A stretch of 64,000 nucleotides of DNA from Halarcobacter mediterraneus (GCF_004116625.1 NZ_NXIE01000002.1:1-64000), one strand, 5' to 3'; shown: positions 48,191-57,941, numbered from the stretch's first letter. A program made the numbers and translations. The notes: generated by a model not told the origin, from the sequence alone.

Positions 48191-48496
48191 AACAGAACCT
48201 ATTTTGTTTTCTATAGATTCAACTTTAGTCTTAAGTCTATTTTTATGATTTTTTCTAATATCAAAAGTTAAAGTTGAATAAACTCTATTACATCCTGCTT
48301 TATCTAAAACATCATAACACTTTTGAATGATTTCTAAAGCTTGTGATAACTCTTTAGTTTCAATTATTGTTCCCATTGATGTCAATTGATAATCAAAGCC
48401 AGAATCTCTTATCACTTCTATTACTTGTGCAACATATTCACTTTTACTTTCACTTTGATCAGTTGGGAACATTGCCATTTCTAATAAAATACTCAA
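48182..48496 (-). CDS. MTH1187/YqgV-family thiamine-binding-type protein
   Basis: A 104-residue DUF77 protein: 'LLEMAMFPTDQSESKSEYVA', 'LTSMGTIIETKELSQALEII' and 'NRVYSTLTFDIRKNHKN' match the ferredoxin-like MTH1187 fold. Members bind thiamine or its precursors. No thiamine genes are adjacent, although the SBP-fused kinase at 54124-56727 has a THI5-like domain. It starts a single-gene transcript. Confidence 0.85.
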   Translation of the reverse strand: MSILLEMAMFPTDQSESKSEYVAQVIEVIRDSGFDYQLTSMGTIIETKELSQALEIIQKCYDVLDKAGCNRVYSTLTFDIRKNHKNRLKTKVESIENKIGSVSK

Positions 48497-48610
48497 CCTA
48501 AACTCCTTGTTTTATTATAAAAAATTTTAATTTATCATTTACTTATTTATTTTAAAGTGATTTTAGCTATTATTTATATAATTATAATATATCTAAAAAA
48601 GCACAAAAAT

Positions 48611-50527
48611 ATGTTAAAGAAATTAATAAAAAGTAATAAGCCTTCAAAAGAAAATTTAATAAACGCTCTATTAAACCCAGTTTTTAATCAAGAAGAAGTA
48701 GATTTTAATTATACTGAAGATATTAATCTAAATGAAAAAAATGAACAAAAAGAGTCTTTATTGCATATTAGTGCAAGAAATGCTTATTTAGAATCATTCA
48801 AATGGCTATTAAAGCAAGGACTTGGATTAGAGGACCAAACTTTAAATAAAGAAACACCCCTATTCTATGCGGTTAAATCAAATAATTATACAATGATGAA
48901 ATTTCTTATTGAAGAAGGTGCTAATACAAATCATAAAAATATATATAATAGAACTGCTCTACAAGAAGCTGTAATAGAAGGGAATAAAACTTATAAACTT
49001 TTATTGGAAAATACTAATGATTTAAATAATAAAGACATTTATGGAAATAACTTAATATTTGATGCCGTTTCAAATGGTAGTAATGAAATTGTAAATAGCA
49101 TTTTAAAAAATAAAAAAATAGACATTAATTGCATAAATAATGATAAAAACACTATTCTCCATAAAGAAAGTGTTTTAAAAAACCATGAACTTGCATTAAA
49201 TTTGCTTGAAAATGGAGCCAATCCAACTTTAGTTGACAAAGATGGAAAAAACTTTTTATTTTATGCTATTTTAAACGGCATAGAAAATGAACTTATAATA
49301 GATAAAGCTATTGAATATGGTTGTGAAGTAAATTATAAAGACTTTGAAGAAAAAACTGTATTAAATCATGTAGTATCACTTTATTTAAAAGCAAGAAGAG
49401 ATAATTCAAATGAAGATGAATCTTTTTTTAAACTTATTAAAAAACTAATTTCATATGATATCAATGTTAACAGTCTAGATAAGAAAGAAGAAACTGTTTT
49501 ATTTGAGGCTATAAGAAGTGAAGACAATCAACTTATTAATCTTTTTCTTAATTTAAATGTATTTAATATAAATCATAAAAATATTGAAGGACAAACAATA
49601 TTAAGTGAAGCCTGCTTTAAAGGTTTCGAAAATATAGAAATTATTGAAAAGCTATTATCTTTTGGAGCTGATGTAAATATAAGAGATAATGAAGACTCAA
49701 CGATAATAGAAAAACTTATAGAATTAATTTTGCACTATCAAAATCAAAAAAAGATAGATTCAAAACTTTTATTGAAATCTCATATTGAACATAATTACTA
49801 TGATTTATTAGAGTATTTATTAAAAAACACAAAAGTAGACTTAAAAAAATATAATTCAAAGAGTAAACCTTTATTTTTTGATGTAGTTTTATACTACAAT
49901 TTTGAATTATTTAAGTTGTTAAAATATTATGGAATAAATATCAATCAAAAAGATTTAGAACATTGTAATGTAATATTTTATTTAATTAAAAATGCTCATA
50001 CTGAAAACCCTAAAAAACAAAAACTTTATTTAACAACTTTACAAAATTTGATTAACTTAGGAGTAAATATTAATGAAAAAGATGAAAATGGTGCTAGTGC
50101 ATTGCATATAGCAATACTGGATAAAGGAATATATACAGTAAAACTTTTACTAAATGCAAAACCAAACTATAAAGCAACGGATAATAAAGGACGTACTATC
50201 ATTCACAATGTAGTATGGAAAGATTGTTCAAGAACTTTTAGGTTAATCAACTCTTATGATAATACAATAGTAAACAAAGCAGATACTTTTGGAATACTTC
50301 CCATAAATTATGCAGCCTTTATGGGTAAATATGATTTAGTAATAACAATGCTTGATGAATATGCACATATAAATAATACAAACAAAATAGATAAAAAAAT
50401 GTTAGAATTCTTTAAAAAATACCACAAAAATATTTTAACTTTGCCAGAACATGCAAAAAATGCAGTTGATGAAAAAAATTTAAAACTCCTAAAAGAAACT
50501 ATGAAAAAAGAATTTTTCATTATTTAA
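48611..50527 (+). CDS. Large ankyrin-repeat protein
   Basis: 638 residues from ATG 48611. A GTG at 48557 would add 18 hydrophobic residues, but it lacks a ribosome site and lies within -10-like DNA. Many ankyrin repeats run from about residue 45 to 600, e.g. 'ETPLFYAVKSNNYTMMKFLI', 'NTILHKESVLKNHELALNLL' and 'GASALHIAILDKGIYTVKLL'. No signal peptide, no enzyme domain. Probably a cytosolic protein-protein adaptor. Partner unknown. Confidence 0.85.
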   Translation: MLKKLIKSNKPSKENLINALLNPVFNQEEVDFNYTEDINLNEKNEQKESLLHISARNAYLESFKWLLKQGLGLEDQTLNKETPLFYAVKSNNYTMMKFLIEEGANTNHKNIYNRTALQEAVIEGNKTYKLLLENTNDLNNKDIYGNNLIFDAVSNGSNEIVNSILKNKKIDINCINNDKNTILHKESVLKNHELALNLLENGANPTLVDKDGKNFLFYAILNGIENELIIDKAIEYGCEVNYKDFEEKTVLNHVVSLYLKARRDNSNEDESFFKLIKKLISYDINVNSLDKKEETVLFEAIRSEDNQLINLFLNLNVFNINHKNIEGQTILSEACFKGFENIEIIEKLLSFGADVNIRDNEDSTIIEKLIELILHYQNQKKIDSKLLLKSHIEHNYYDLLEYLLKNTKVDLKKYNSKSKPLFFDVVLYYNFELFKLLKYYGININQKDLEHCNVIFYLIKNAHTENPKKQKLYLTTLQNLINLGVNINEKDENGASALHIAILDKGIYTVKLLLNAKPNYKATDNKGRTIIHNVVWKDCSRTFRLINSYDNTIVNKADTFGILPINYAAFMGKYDLVITMLDEYAHINNTNKIDKKMLEFFKKYHKNILTLPEHAKNAVDEKNLKLLKETMKKEFFII

Positions 50528-50614
50528 TAGAAAAAGTCCATATTATATATATTTTTTAATAATTATTTACATATTTTTTGTTAATATAAATTTATTTTAT
50601 AAAAAGGAAAAAAT

Positions 50615-50953
50615 ATGCATTTAGAAGTATCTCCAGAAGTTTTACTTTCTCAACTAGGTTACTCAAAAAGTGACACATCTTTACAACAGGCTCAATTTGT
50701 TATTTCACAAACAAAAGATTTTAATAAGTTTTCAAAACATTTAATTAGTTTAAATGATCACTTAAAGAAAATGAATGCTTATGTTGGACTTTCAAATTCA
50801 ACAAAATACTTAAAAATCAAATGTGATGAAAATGATGCTGATGAAATATTAGAAGAATTTCATGATGAAGTTAAACATTGGGCAGAGAAATATAATATTA
50901 AACTTGAAAAACTAGATGGTAAAGAAGTATATTATATTTTAGGTACTTTATAA
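50615..50953 (+). CDS. Conserved-looking hypothetical protein
   Basis: A 112-residue soluble protein that I do not recognise. It is acidic and mostly helical ('LLSQLGYSKSDTSLQQAQFV', 'HLISLNDHLKKMNAYVG'), with a middle strand 'KYLKIKCDENDADEILEEFH' and the ending 'EVYYILGTL'. It has a good ribosome site (AAAAGGAAAA) and a bidirectional terminator right after it, so it is a single-gene transcript. Regular codon use supports a real gene. Confidence 0.7.
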   Translation: MHLEVSPEVLLSQLGYSKSDTSLQQAQFVISQTKDFNKFSKHLISLNDHLKKMNAYVGLSNSTKYLKIKCDENDADEILEEFHDEVKHWAEKYNIKLEKLDGKEVYYILGTL

Positions 50954-50986
50954 AAATAAAATAGAGAGAATTTCTCTATTTTATTT
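50954..50986. terminator. Bidirectional terminator
   Basis: Perfect 14-base stem, left arm 50954-50967 (AAATAAAATAGAGA) and right arm 50973-50986, with a five-base loop. It lies between two convergent genes and includes the stop codon of the MsrB-MsrA gene. The A- and T-rich flanks supply U tracts on both strands. Confidence 0.85.
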
Positions 50987-51838
50987 GAAAACTTTTCGAT
51001 AAGAATGACAATAAGGTGTTTTTCCTGTTTTTTCATAATATTTCTGATGAAAATCTTCTGCTTCATAAAACTTGCAAGCCTCATGAAGAGAAGTAGCTAC
51101 TTTATAATTCATATCTTCTAATTCATCTATCAATTCTAAAGCCGCACTTTTTTGTTTTTCATCTAAATAAAAAATTGCAGATAAATATTGACTTCCTATA
51201 TCCGGTCCTTGTCCATCAGTTTGAGTAAAGTCATGGATTTCAAAAAAAAGTTTTGTTAATTCTTTAAAAGATATTTTACATTCATCATACTCTACTTTTA
51301 CCGCTTCTAAATGTCCTGTTGTTCCTGTACAAACTGCTTGATAAGTAGGGTTATCTAAATGTCCTCCCATATATCCAGAAACTACATTATGAACACCCTC
51401 TAAACTATTAAAAAAGTATTCCACTCCCCAAAAACAACCTGCTGCAAAATAAGCAACAGCATGTTCCTTACAATTACAATTCTTACTTTCAAATTTTAAT
51501 GAAATAGAATTAACACAATGCCTAGTGTCTTTAGAAGTAAATCCTTCTCCTTCAAAAACATGTCCTAAGTGGGCATTACAATTTGCACAAAGAATTTCTA
51601 CTCTTCTTCCATCTGCATCTAAGACTCTTTTTATCGAATTTGGGATTTCATCATCAAAACTAGGCCATCCACAACCTGAAGAAAACTTATCATCAGATTT
51701 ATATAAAGCAGCATTACACTTCTTACAGCGATAAATACCTTCTTCATAAAAATCATTATATTTCCCACTAAAAGGTCGTTCTGTTCCTTTATTTTCTATG
51801 ACATAAGCCTCTTCTTCGGTTAATTCATTATATTTCAT
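50981..51838 (-). CDS. msrAB: Fused methionine sulfoxide reductase MsrB-MsrA
   Basis: 285 residues with MsrB first. MsrB (about 1-118): zinc Cys38, Cys41, Cys84, Cys87 and catalytic Cys108 in 'DTRHCVNS', where other MsrB proteins have RYCIN. MsrA (about 125-285): catalytic Cys135 in 'AAGCFWGVEYFF', 'VVSGYMGGHLDNPTYQAVC' and C-terminal resolving region 'TPYCHSYRKVFK'. The B-A order is the reverse of the Neisseria PilB A-B order. No signal peptide, so it repairs cytosolic proteins. Confidence 0.95.
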   Translation of the reverse strand: MKYNELTEEEAYVIENKGTERPFSGKYNDFYEEGIYRCKKCNAALYKSDDKFSSGCGWPSFDDEIPNSIKRVLDADGRRVEILCANCNAHLGHVFEGEGFTSKDTRHCVNSISLKFESKNCNCKEHAVAYFAAGCFWGVEYFFNSLEGVHNVVSGYMGGHLDNPTYQAVCTGTTGHLEAVKVEYDECKISFKELTKLFFEIHDFTQTDGQGPDIGSQYLSAIFYLDEKQKSAALELIDELEDMNYKVATSLHEACKFYEAEDFHQKYYEKTGKTPYCHSYRKVFK

Positions 51839-51922
51839 ATCAAAACCTCTTTAATGTTTTATAAAATGATTCTAGCTAAAAGAGAAATATCTTTAAATTA
51901 AAAATATAAATAATTTTTACTT

Positions 51923-52537
51923 TTAATTTACTTTAAATCTTTCTTCTATTAAAAGTTCATTTTTATAAAAAACTTTTCCCAAGAAAATATCACCTTTATT
52001 AAATGAGCCAACACCTTTAGGAGTTCCACTCATTAGAATATCTCCATCTTCAAAATCACAAAAAGATAAAACTTCAGTGATAATCTCTTTAGGTTTATTA
52101 ATCATCAATTTAGCAGAAGCTTTTTGTTTAAGTTCATCATTTATATATAGTTCTAGTTCTAATTCAGACTCATCACCAGAAAAACTTATAAACTTAGAAA
52201 AAACAGCTGAATTTCTAAAAGCTTTTGCTCTTTCCCAAGGCAAACCTTTTTCTTTCAATTTACTTTGAACATCACGTAAAGTTAAGTCTAAACCAAAAGC
52301 AACTGCTGAAATTTTATTTTCTTCTATTAAAAAAGAAAGCTCTGCTTCATAATGACAAGAATTACTATTTGAAGGGAAAACTATTTTATCAGATATTGAA
52401 GAATTTGGCTTAAAGAAAAAAACCATAGAATCAGGAGTTTCATTGTTTAACTCTTTAATATGTTCTGTATAATTTCTTCCAATACATACTACTTTTGAAG
52501 GGTAAAGCTCTTTATTATTAATTATTATTGATTTCAC
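51923..52537 (-). CDS. Fumarylacetoacetate hydrolase-family protein
   Basis: A 204-residue FAH-fold protein: 'KVVCIGRNYTEHIKELNNE', 'MVFFFKPNSSI', the metal-binding 'CHYEAELSFLIEE' (ExE), 'FGLDLTLRDVQSKLKEKGLP' and 'ILMSGTPKGVGSF'. The family includes acylpyruvases and oxaloacetate tautomerases or decarboxylases. Metal ligands are retained, so it is probably active. Substrate cannot be told from sequence. Confidence 0.88.
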   Translation of the reverse strand: MKSIIINNKELYPSKVVCIGRNYTEHIKELNNETPDSMVFFFKPNSSISDKIVFPSNSNSCHYEAELSFLIEENKISAVAFGLDLTLRDVQSKLKEKGLPWERAKAFRNSAVFSKFISFSGDESELELELYINDELKQKASAKLMINKPKEIITEVLSFCDFEDGDILMSGTPKGVGSFNKGDIFLGKVFYKNELLIEERFKVN

Positions 52538-52583
52538 TATAATATCCTTTAACTATTTGGACGACCATCTAAATTGATAGTCA

Positions 52584-53441
52584 CTATTCTTTTATTTTAT
52601 TTTCTAATATATAAAATCTTTTTTTTGAATAATCATCTCCAGCTTTAATATACCAAACTTTTGCCTTTTCTAAATCTTTTTTTATTCCAAAACCTTTTTC
52701 ATAAAGATATCCTAACCAAGACATTGAATATTTATCACCTTTTTGAGCTGCTTTTAAAAATAAATCATAAGCTTTGTTATAATCTTTTTCTACACCGTAT
52801 CCATTTGCATATAAATAAGCTATTTGAGAAAGACCATAAGCATCACCTTTTTTCATAGTTTTTTCATACCAATATTTTGCTTTATTAAAATCTTTTTCTA
52901 CACCATAACCATATTGATAATAATAGGCAAGTTGGTTCTCAGCAAGAGTATCACCTTGAAAAGCAGCTTTCTTGTAGTATTCAAAAGCCTTATTTACATC
53001 TTTTTTAACGCTCTTCCCTTTATCATATAAATTAGCCATTTCCCTTTGTGCTATTGCATCATTTGAATTAGCAGCCTTTTCTAACCAATAAAAAGCCTCT
53101 TCATAGTCTTTAAATTGCAAGTAATTTAATCCTAATTCTCTTTGAGAATATACATCCCCTGCTTTTGCAGCACTTAAATACCAAGTTGTAGCTTTTGCTT
53201 GATTTTTTGGTACAATTTGTCCAACATTGTAATAGTAAGCTACCCAACTTTGAGCAACAATATCACCTTCATTAGCTTTCTCTTTATAGCAATCAAATCT
53301 TCTAAAATCCTCAGGATATATTTTACAATCCTCTATTTCACCATATTTCTTATTTTGTTTTGATACATTTTGACCATTATTTGCTACACAACCAGCAAAT
53401 AATAAAACTAAAAACAAAGATACTAATATTACTTTTTTCAC
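52584..53441 (-). CDS. Sel1-repeat lipoprotein
   Basis: A 285-residue protein with a lipoprotein signal (lipobox 'LLFAGC', Cys18) and about six Sel1-like repeats of 36 residues (about 60-275), e.g. 'AYYYNVGQIVPKNQAKATTW' and 'AYLYANGYGVEKDYNKAYDL'. Such solenoids act as scaffolds, and several Campylobacterota relatives bind host or cell-wall partners. It is 9 bases downstream of the NUDIX gene. Confidence 0.88.
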   Translation of the reverse strand: MKKVILVSLFLVLLFAGCVANNGQNVSKQNKKYGEIEDCKIYPEDFRRFDCYKEKANEGDIVAQSWVAYYYNVGQIVPKNQAKATTWYLSAAKAGDVYSQRELGLNYLQFKDYEEAFYWLEKAANSNDAIAQREMANLYDKGKSVKKDVNKAFEYYKKAAFQGDTLAENQLAYYYQYGYGVEKDFNKAKYWYEKTMKKGDAYGLSQIAYLYANGYGVEKDYNKAYDLFLKAAQKGDKYSMSWLGYLYEKGFGIKKDLEKAKVWYIKAGDDYSKKRFYILENKIKE

Positions 53442-53450
53442 TATTTCCTC

Positions 53451-54104
53451 CTAATATTTTTTTAACAAGTCATTTACAATTACAGCTGTTAATCCCCAAA
53501 TAACATCTTTTTTATATTCATATACCCAAACTTTATGCTTTTTATGTCCCCAAGGTTTATGGTACATTTTAGGTAGATTTAACTCTTCAACAGGAAAATG
53601 TATTTCTTTCTTACCCTCTTCATCTATAGAGAATGGATGTACTTCATACTTTAAAGTATATTCAGTTGGTGGATTTTTTTTAAAAAACTCAATAGGTATT
53701 AATAAAGTTTTTTCAACTTCATTTTTATCAATCTTCATTGTTTTTAATGTTTTTTTCTTAATTATTCCAATAAAAGGTTCTACTAAAGCTCCAATAGGTG
53801 CAACATAAGTATCTAGCTGCCCTATTATTTTTATATTTTTACTTTTAATACCCAATTCTTCTTCGGTCTCTCTTAAAGCAGTTTCTTTAAAATCTTTATC
53901 TTTTTTCTCATATCTTCCACCAGGGAAGCATATATCTCCACCTTGTCTAATATGGGCTGCTCTTTTTTGAAAAAGTAAATAATACTTTTTATCGATTTTA
54001 ATAAGTGGAATTAATACAGCAGAATTAAAAAACCTATCTCTTGCCATTACATTTGGTGTCAGAGGTAGATTTTTTATAAGTTTTTTAAATTCTTTTTTAT
54101 TCAT
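53451..54104 (-). CDS. NUDIX hydrolase, CoA pyrophosphatase type
   Basis: A 217-residue protein. The NUDIX box runs from 'GGRYEKKDKDFKETALRETE' to 'EELGI'. The preceding 'LLFQKRAAHIRQGGDICFPG' fits the UPF0035/CoA-specific signature (LLTxR...HxGqiaFPGG). The C-terminal 'WGLTAVIVNDLLKKY' is also typical of NudL-like CoA pyrophosphatases. It lies between the SBP-kinase gene (19 bases) and the Sel1 lipoprotein gene (9 bases). Confidence 0.9.
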   Translation of the reverse strand: MNKKEFKKLIKNLPLTPNVMARDRFFNSAVLIPLIKIDKKYYLLFQKRAAHIRQGGDICFPGGRYEKKDKDFKETALRETEEELGIKSKNIKIIGQLDTYVAPIGALVEPFIGIIKKKTLKTMKIDKNEVEKTLLIPIEFFKKNPPTEYTLKYEVHPFSIDEEGKKEIHFPVEELNLPKMYHKPWGHKKHKVWVYEYKKDVIWGLTAVIVNDLLKKY

Positions 54105-54123
54105 GATTTATTTTATTTAAAAT

Positions 54124-56727
54124 TTACTTCATTGGTAATTTGACAATAAACTCTGCTCCATCAAACTCTTCATTATCATACTGAAAAGTCTGATTTGAAA
54201 CAAAAATTTCGCCTTTCATATGTTTTGTAATAATTTCTTGACACATAAATAAGCCTATTCCTGTTCCTTGAAATTGATGTTTTGTAGTAAAGTATGGTTC
54301 AAATATTTTATCAATACTATCCCTTGGAATTCCACCTGCATTATCTTTTATAGAAAGAAATAAAATATCTTTTTCTACTTTTGTTGATATAAAAACGTAT
54401 CTTTTTTCAATTTGCCTTTCAATAAAAGCATCTTTAGAATTACTTAAAATATTCATAATAACTTGGATTAATTCACTTTCATAGTTGATTAGTTTAACAT
54501 CATTTATATTTTTTATAATTTTTATTTTTCCAATATGCAAATTATAATCAAAAATATTTAAAGTTTTGGTAATAGTATCTTGAATAAAAAAGACTCTTTT
54601 AGCTTCATTTGGTTTAAAGAAATGCATAAAATCATCAATTGTTGTTGATAAATATACTGAAGTTTCTACAATTTTATCCAAAGTCTCATCTAACATTTTG
54701 GAGTCGATTTTTCCATCCATTTCTTTTTGAAGCTTTAAACCACTTGCTCCTGTAGAAATAATAGATAAAGGTTGTCTCCACTGATGGGCAATATTCTGAA
54801 GCATCTCACCAATTGCAGCCATTTTTGATTGTTTTGTTAAAAGAGCATCTTTTTTTATGTTTTTTTCAACTTCATTTTTTACTCTATTTTCTAGTTCTTG
54901 ATTCATTATCTGTAATTCTCTTGTTTTTTCTTCTACTCTTTTTTGAAGAGTATTATTAACTCTTTTTAGTAAAGACTGTCGGTAAAAGAAAATTGCAAGA
55001 ATAACAATAAATCCTAAAATTACTTTAGATAAAGTATCATAATCAAACTCTTTTTTATACTCTATTGCTACCCATTTTTTTAATAATCTATCTTTATCCT
55101 CTTGTTTTATACTTCTAACAGCTTTCTGCAAAACACTACTTAAAAAAAGATTTTCTTTATTTATTGCTAATGATAAAGGAATTACCTCATCAAGTTTTCC
55201 TGCAATTTTTAAATCAGAATAATTTAACTCATGAATTTTAATCCATGAGGTATGTAAAAAATCAATATGAGCAAAAACCTCTTTATCTCTTACTTTTTTA
55301 ATTCCTTCATCTAAATCTTTTACATTTATAAAAGTTAATTTAGGATACTTTTCTCTTAATATTTTATTAAAAGAATAACTTTCATAAATACTTAGTTTCT
55401 TACCTTTTAGCATTTTTATACTATCTATAAAACTAGTTTCATTTCTTCCAATTAAGGCTAAAGAGGTTTCTAAAAAAGGCTCAGTAAAAGTTAAATAATC
55501 TACTCTTCTTTTGGTTTCTTGTGCAGAAGCTAAAATATCACATTTTGATTCTTTTAGAAATTTCAAAGATTCAGCCATATTAGTAGTTTTTACTAAATCA
55601 AATTTCAAACTCGTTTTTTCAGAAATAAGATTCATATAATCAGAAACATATCCATCAAATTTTTCATTTTCAATAAAACTATAAGGTTTTATATTAGGAA
55701 TAATACACATTTTTATATTTGAACTTTTTTCAATATACTCTTTTTCTGTATTTGTTAAATTTATATTTTCATAGAACTTTTCGTAAAGTACGAATTTATC
55801 TAAATCAATTTTTTTAGGAGTTAAACCCATAATATTGTATAAATCATAAATTCTTTGCATTTTTTCAGGTTTTATTTTTCCTAACTCTTCAGTATTTGAG
55901 TATGATAATTTTTTTAAAACTTCTGCTTCAAAAAGTAATTCTTCTTTAGATAGATTTTGAGAGTTGTATTTTTTTAAAAGAATTTCCACGCTTTCTTCCA
56001 TATTAGAATATGCATATTCCCATCCTTTTAAAGCTGCATGTTTAAAAGACAAAGCTGTCTGAATATCATTTTCAATCATATCTTTGTTTGTAAATAAAAA
56101 GTCACTATACATATCAAAACCATAGTTTTTCGGATCAAAAGTTTTATAATCAATTTTCATTTTATCTAATGTATAAGGTGCTTTTGAAAGATATCCTGAA
56201 ATAATATCTACTTTTCCTTCTATTAAATCCAATATATTATGAGTATGTTTAATAAAATTTAACTCTTCGATTTTAATATTTTTTGATTGAATCATTGACT
56301 TTATAGATACTTCACTAGAATCATCTATTGTTGTCATTATCTTTTTATCTTTAAAGTCTTCAATACTATTTATATTTAAATCATCTTTGGCAAATAAAAC
56401 TAATGGAGATTCTTGAAATAAAGCATATAAAGCTACAATATTTTTACCTGCAACTTTTTGTAAGATTAAAGTTTCTCTATCAATTCCAAAATCTGCTCTT
56501 TTTTCATCTACTTCAGTAGGAACACTAATACCAAATGTAAATGGTTTAATTTCTACATCTAAACCATAATCTTTAAAAAAGCCTTTTTCCTTTGCAATAT
56601 AATATCCAGCAAATTGGAATTGATCAAACCATGAAAGTTGAAGACTTACTTTTTTTAAATCTTTAGCTTGTAAAAAAGTAATATAAAAGAGAAAAAGAAA
56701 AAGTATTTTAAATAGTCTATTTAGCAA
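54124..56727 (-). CDS. Hybrid sensor kinase with THI5-like and SBP3 solute-binding domains
   Basis: 867 residues. Signal segment (about 3-21), NMT1/THI5-type domain (about 25-300, 'LQLSWFDQFQFAGYYIAKEK', 'GFFKDYGLDVEI'), a family-3 solute-binding domain (about 335-565, 'IKPYSFIENEKFDGYVSDYM', 'LTFTEPFLETSLALIGR'), membrane helix (about 573-593), coiled coil (about 597-645) and kinase core with His in 'NIAHQWRQPLSIISTG', then 'NILSNSKDAF' and 'GTGIGLFMCQEI'. The domains would let one protein sense two ligands. No response regulator is nearby. Confidence 0.92.
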   Translation of the reverse strand: MLNRLFKILFLFLFYITFLQAKDLKKVSLQLSWFDQFQFAGYYIAKEKGFFKDYGLDVEIKPFTFGISVPTEVDEKRADFGIDRETLILQKVAGKNIVALYALFQESPLVLFAKDDLNINSIEDFKDKKIMTTIDDSSEVSIKSMIQSKNIKIEELNFIKHTHNILDLIEGKVDIISGYLSKAPYTLDKMKIDYKTFDPKNYGFDMYSDFLFTNKDMIENDIQTALSFKHAALKGWEYAYSNMEESVEILLKKYNSQNLSKEELLFEAEVLKKLSYSNTEELGKIKPEKMQRIYDLYNIMGLTPKKIDLDKFVLYEKFYENINLTNTEKEYIEKSSNIKMCIIPNIKPYSFIENEKFDGYVSDYMNLISEKTSLKFDLVKTTNMAESLKFLKESKCDILASAQETKRRVDYLTFTEPFLETSLALIGRNETSFIDSIKMLKGKKLSIYESYSFNKILREKYPKLTFINVKDLDEGIKKVRDKEVFAHIDFLHTSWIKIHELNYSDLKIAGKLDEVIPLSLAINKENLFLSSVLQKAVRSIKQEDKDRLLKKWVAIEYKKEFDYDTLSKVILGFIVILAIFFYRQSLLKRVNNTLQKRVEEKTRELQIMNQELENRVKNEVEKNIKKDALLTKQSKMAAIGEMLQNIAHQWRQPLSIISTGASGLKLQKEMDGKIDSKMLDETLDKIVETSVYLSTTIDDFMHFFKPNEAKRVFFIQDTITKTLNIFDYNLHIGKIKIIKNINDVKLINYESELIQVIMNILSNSKDAFIERQIEKRYVFISTKVEKDILFLSIKDNAGGIPRDSIDKIFEPYFTTKHQFQGTGIGLFMCQEIITKHMKGEIFVSNQTFQYDNEEFDGAEFIVKLPMK

Positions 56728-56826
56728 ATTAGCCCTTTGTATTTATCTAGGGCTAATTATATAAAATAATTTAAAGATTTTAACTTAAGCATAATTATAA
56801 AATTATTTTTTAGTTATTTTATTTTA

Positions 56827-57843
56827 TTAATAAGTTAAATACTTCACTAAAAAATATCCTGCAATCAATAACCATAAAAATAATATTGTTGCTAAAGCAA
56901 TAGGTTTAAACCCTGTTTGTTTTATACTTCTTAAGTCTGTTTTCAATCCTAAAGCCATCATTGCCATTGCTAAAAGAAAAGTATCAATTTCATTTATCTG
57001 AATTATTATATTCGTAGGAATAAAAGAAAAAGAATTAAAAACTGCAACCAAAATAAAAAATACCGCAAACCAAGGTATAGTTATTTTACCTTTTTTATCT
57101 GCTTTTTTACTATTCATTAAAAATAAAGAAATTAAAATCAAAAATGGTGCTAATAACATTACTCTTAACATCTTAACCACAATTGAGTTTTCTGAAATAA
57201 CTTCATTATTAAAACTATTTCCAGCTCCTACAACATGAGCAACTTCATGTAAAGTACCACCAATATATAAGGCTTTTGCATTTTCACTTAAACTTATAAA
57301 ATCCATTTTTAATAAATAAGGATATAAAAACATAGAAATAGTTCCAAATAAAACCACAGTAGAAACTGCAATAGCACTCTTATAGGGTTTGTTTTTTAAA
57401 ACTCCTTCTGTAGCTAAAACAGCAGCAGCTCCACAAATTGCACTTCCTGCACTTGTTAAAATAGTAATTTCTCTATCTAATTTAAGTATTTTTGTTCCTA
57501 TAAAATATCCTAAAACAAAAGTTGAAAAAACAACTGTTATACTTACAATAACTCCATCTAAACCAATATTTAAAATATCATTAAAAGTTAATCTAAAGCC
57601 ATAAAAAACAATTGCCATTCGAAGAATCTCTTTTGTACAAAAAGCAATTGCTTTATCAAACTTTTGTGGTAATTTTATTTTTAAGATATTTGTTATTATC
57701 ATTCCTAATAAAATTGAAACAATTAGTAAAGAAAATCCTATATTTTTAAATATTTCAAAACTAGATATAAATTTTGCTATTAAAGTTAACATAGAAATTA
57801 GTATTAAGGCTATATAAAAGTTTTTATCTTTGAATTTTGTCAT
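56827..57843 (-). CDS. yeiH: YeiH-family putative sulfate/anion exporter
   Basis: A 338-residue inner-membrane protein with about ten hydrophobic helices. 'SAGSAICGAAAVLATEGVLK', 'GGTLHEVAHVVGAG' and 'AMMALGLKTDLRSI' are characteristic of YeiH/UPF0324. Members are predicted to export sulfate or related anions and are often controlled by a LysR regulator, here the divergent gene 98 bases away. Confidence 0.92.
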   Translation of the reverse strand: MTKFKDKNFYIALILISMLTLIAKFISSFEIFKNIGFSLLIVSILLGMIITNILKIKLPQKFDKAIAFCTKEILRMAIVFYGFRLTFNDILNIGLDGVIVSITVVFSTFVLGYFIGTKILKLDREITILTSAGSAICGAAAVLATEGVLKNKPYKSAIAVSTVVLFGTISMFLYPYLLKMDFISLSENAKALYIGGTLHEVAHVVGAGNSFNNEVISENSIVVKMLRVMLLAPFLILISLFLMNSKKADKKGKITIPWFAVFFILVAVFNSFSFIPTNIIIQINEIDTFLLAMAMMALGLKTDLRSIKQTGFKPIALATILFLWLLIAGYFLVKYLTY

Positions 57844-57866
57844 AAATAACTCTCCTTTTGTGAAAT

Positions 57867-57883
57867 TATAGTAACTTACTATA
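57867..57883. promoter_or_regulatory. Palindromic operator between yeiH and the LysR gene
   Basis: TATAGTAA (57867-57874), one base, TTACTATA (57876-57883): a perfect eight-base palindrome in the divergent gap, 24 bases upstream of yeiH. The T-N11-A core fits LysR-type binding sites. A TATAAT for the LysR gene is at 57909-57914. Confidence 0.65.
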
Positions 57884-57941
57884 CATTTGTAAAATTAATT
57901 ATTTTTGTTATAATCATAAATAAAATTTATAAGGAATTTTT

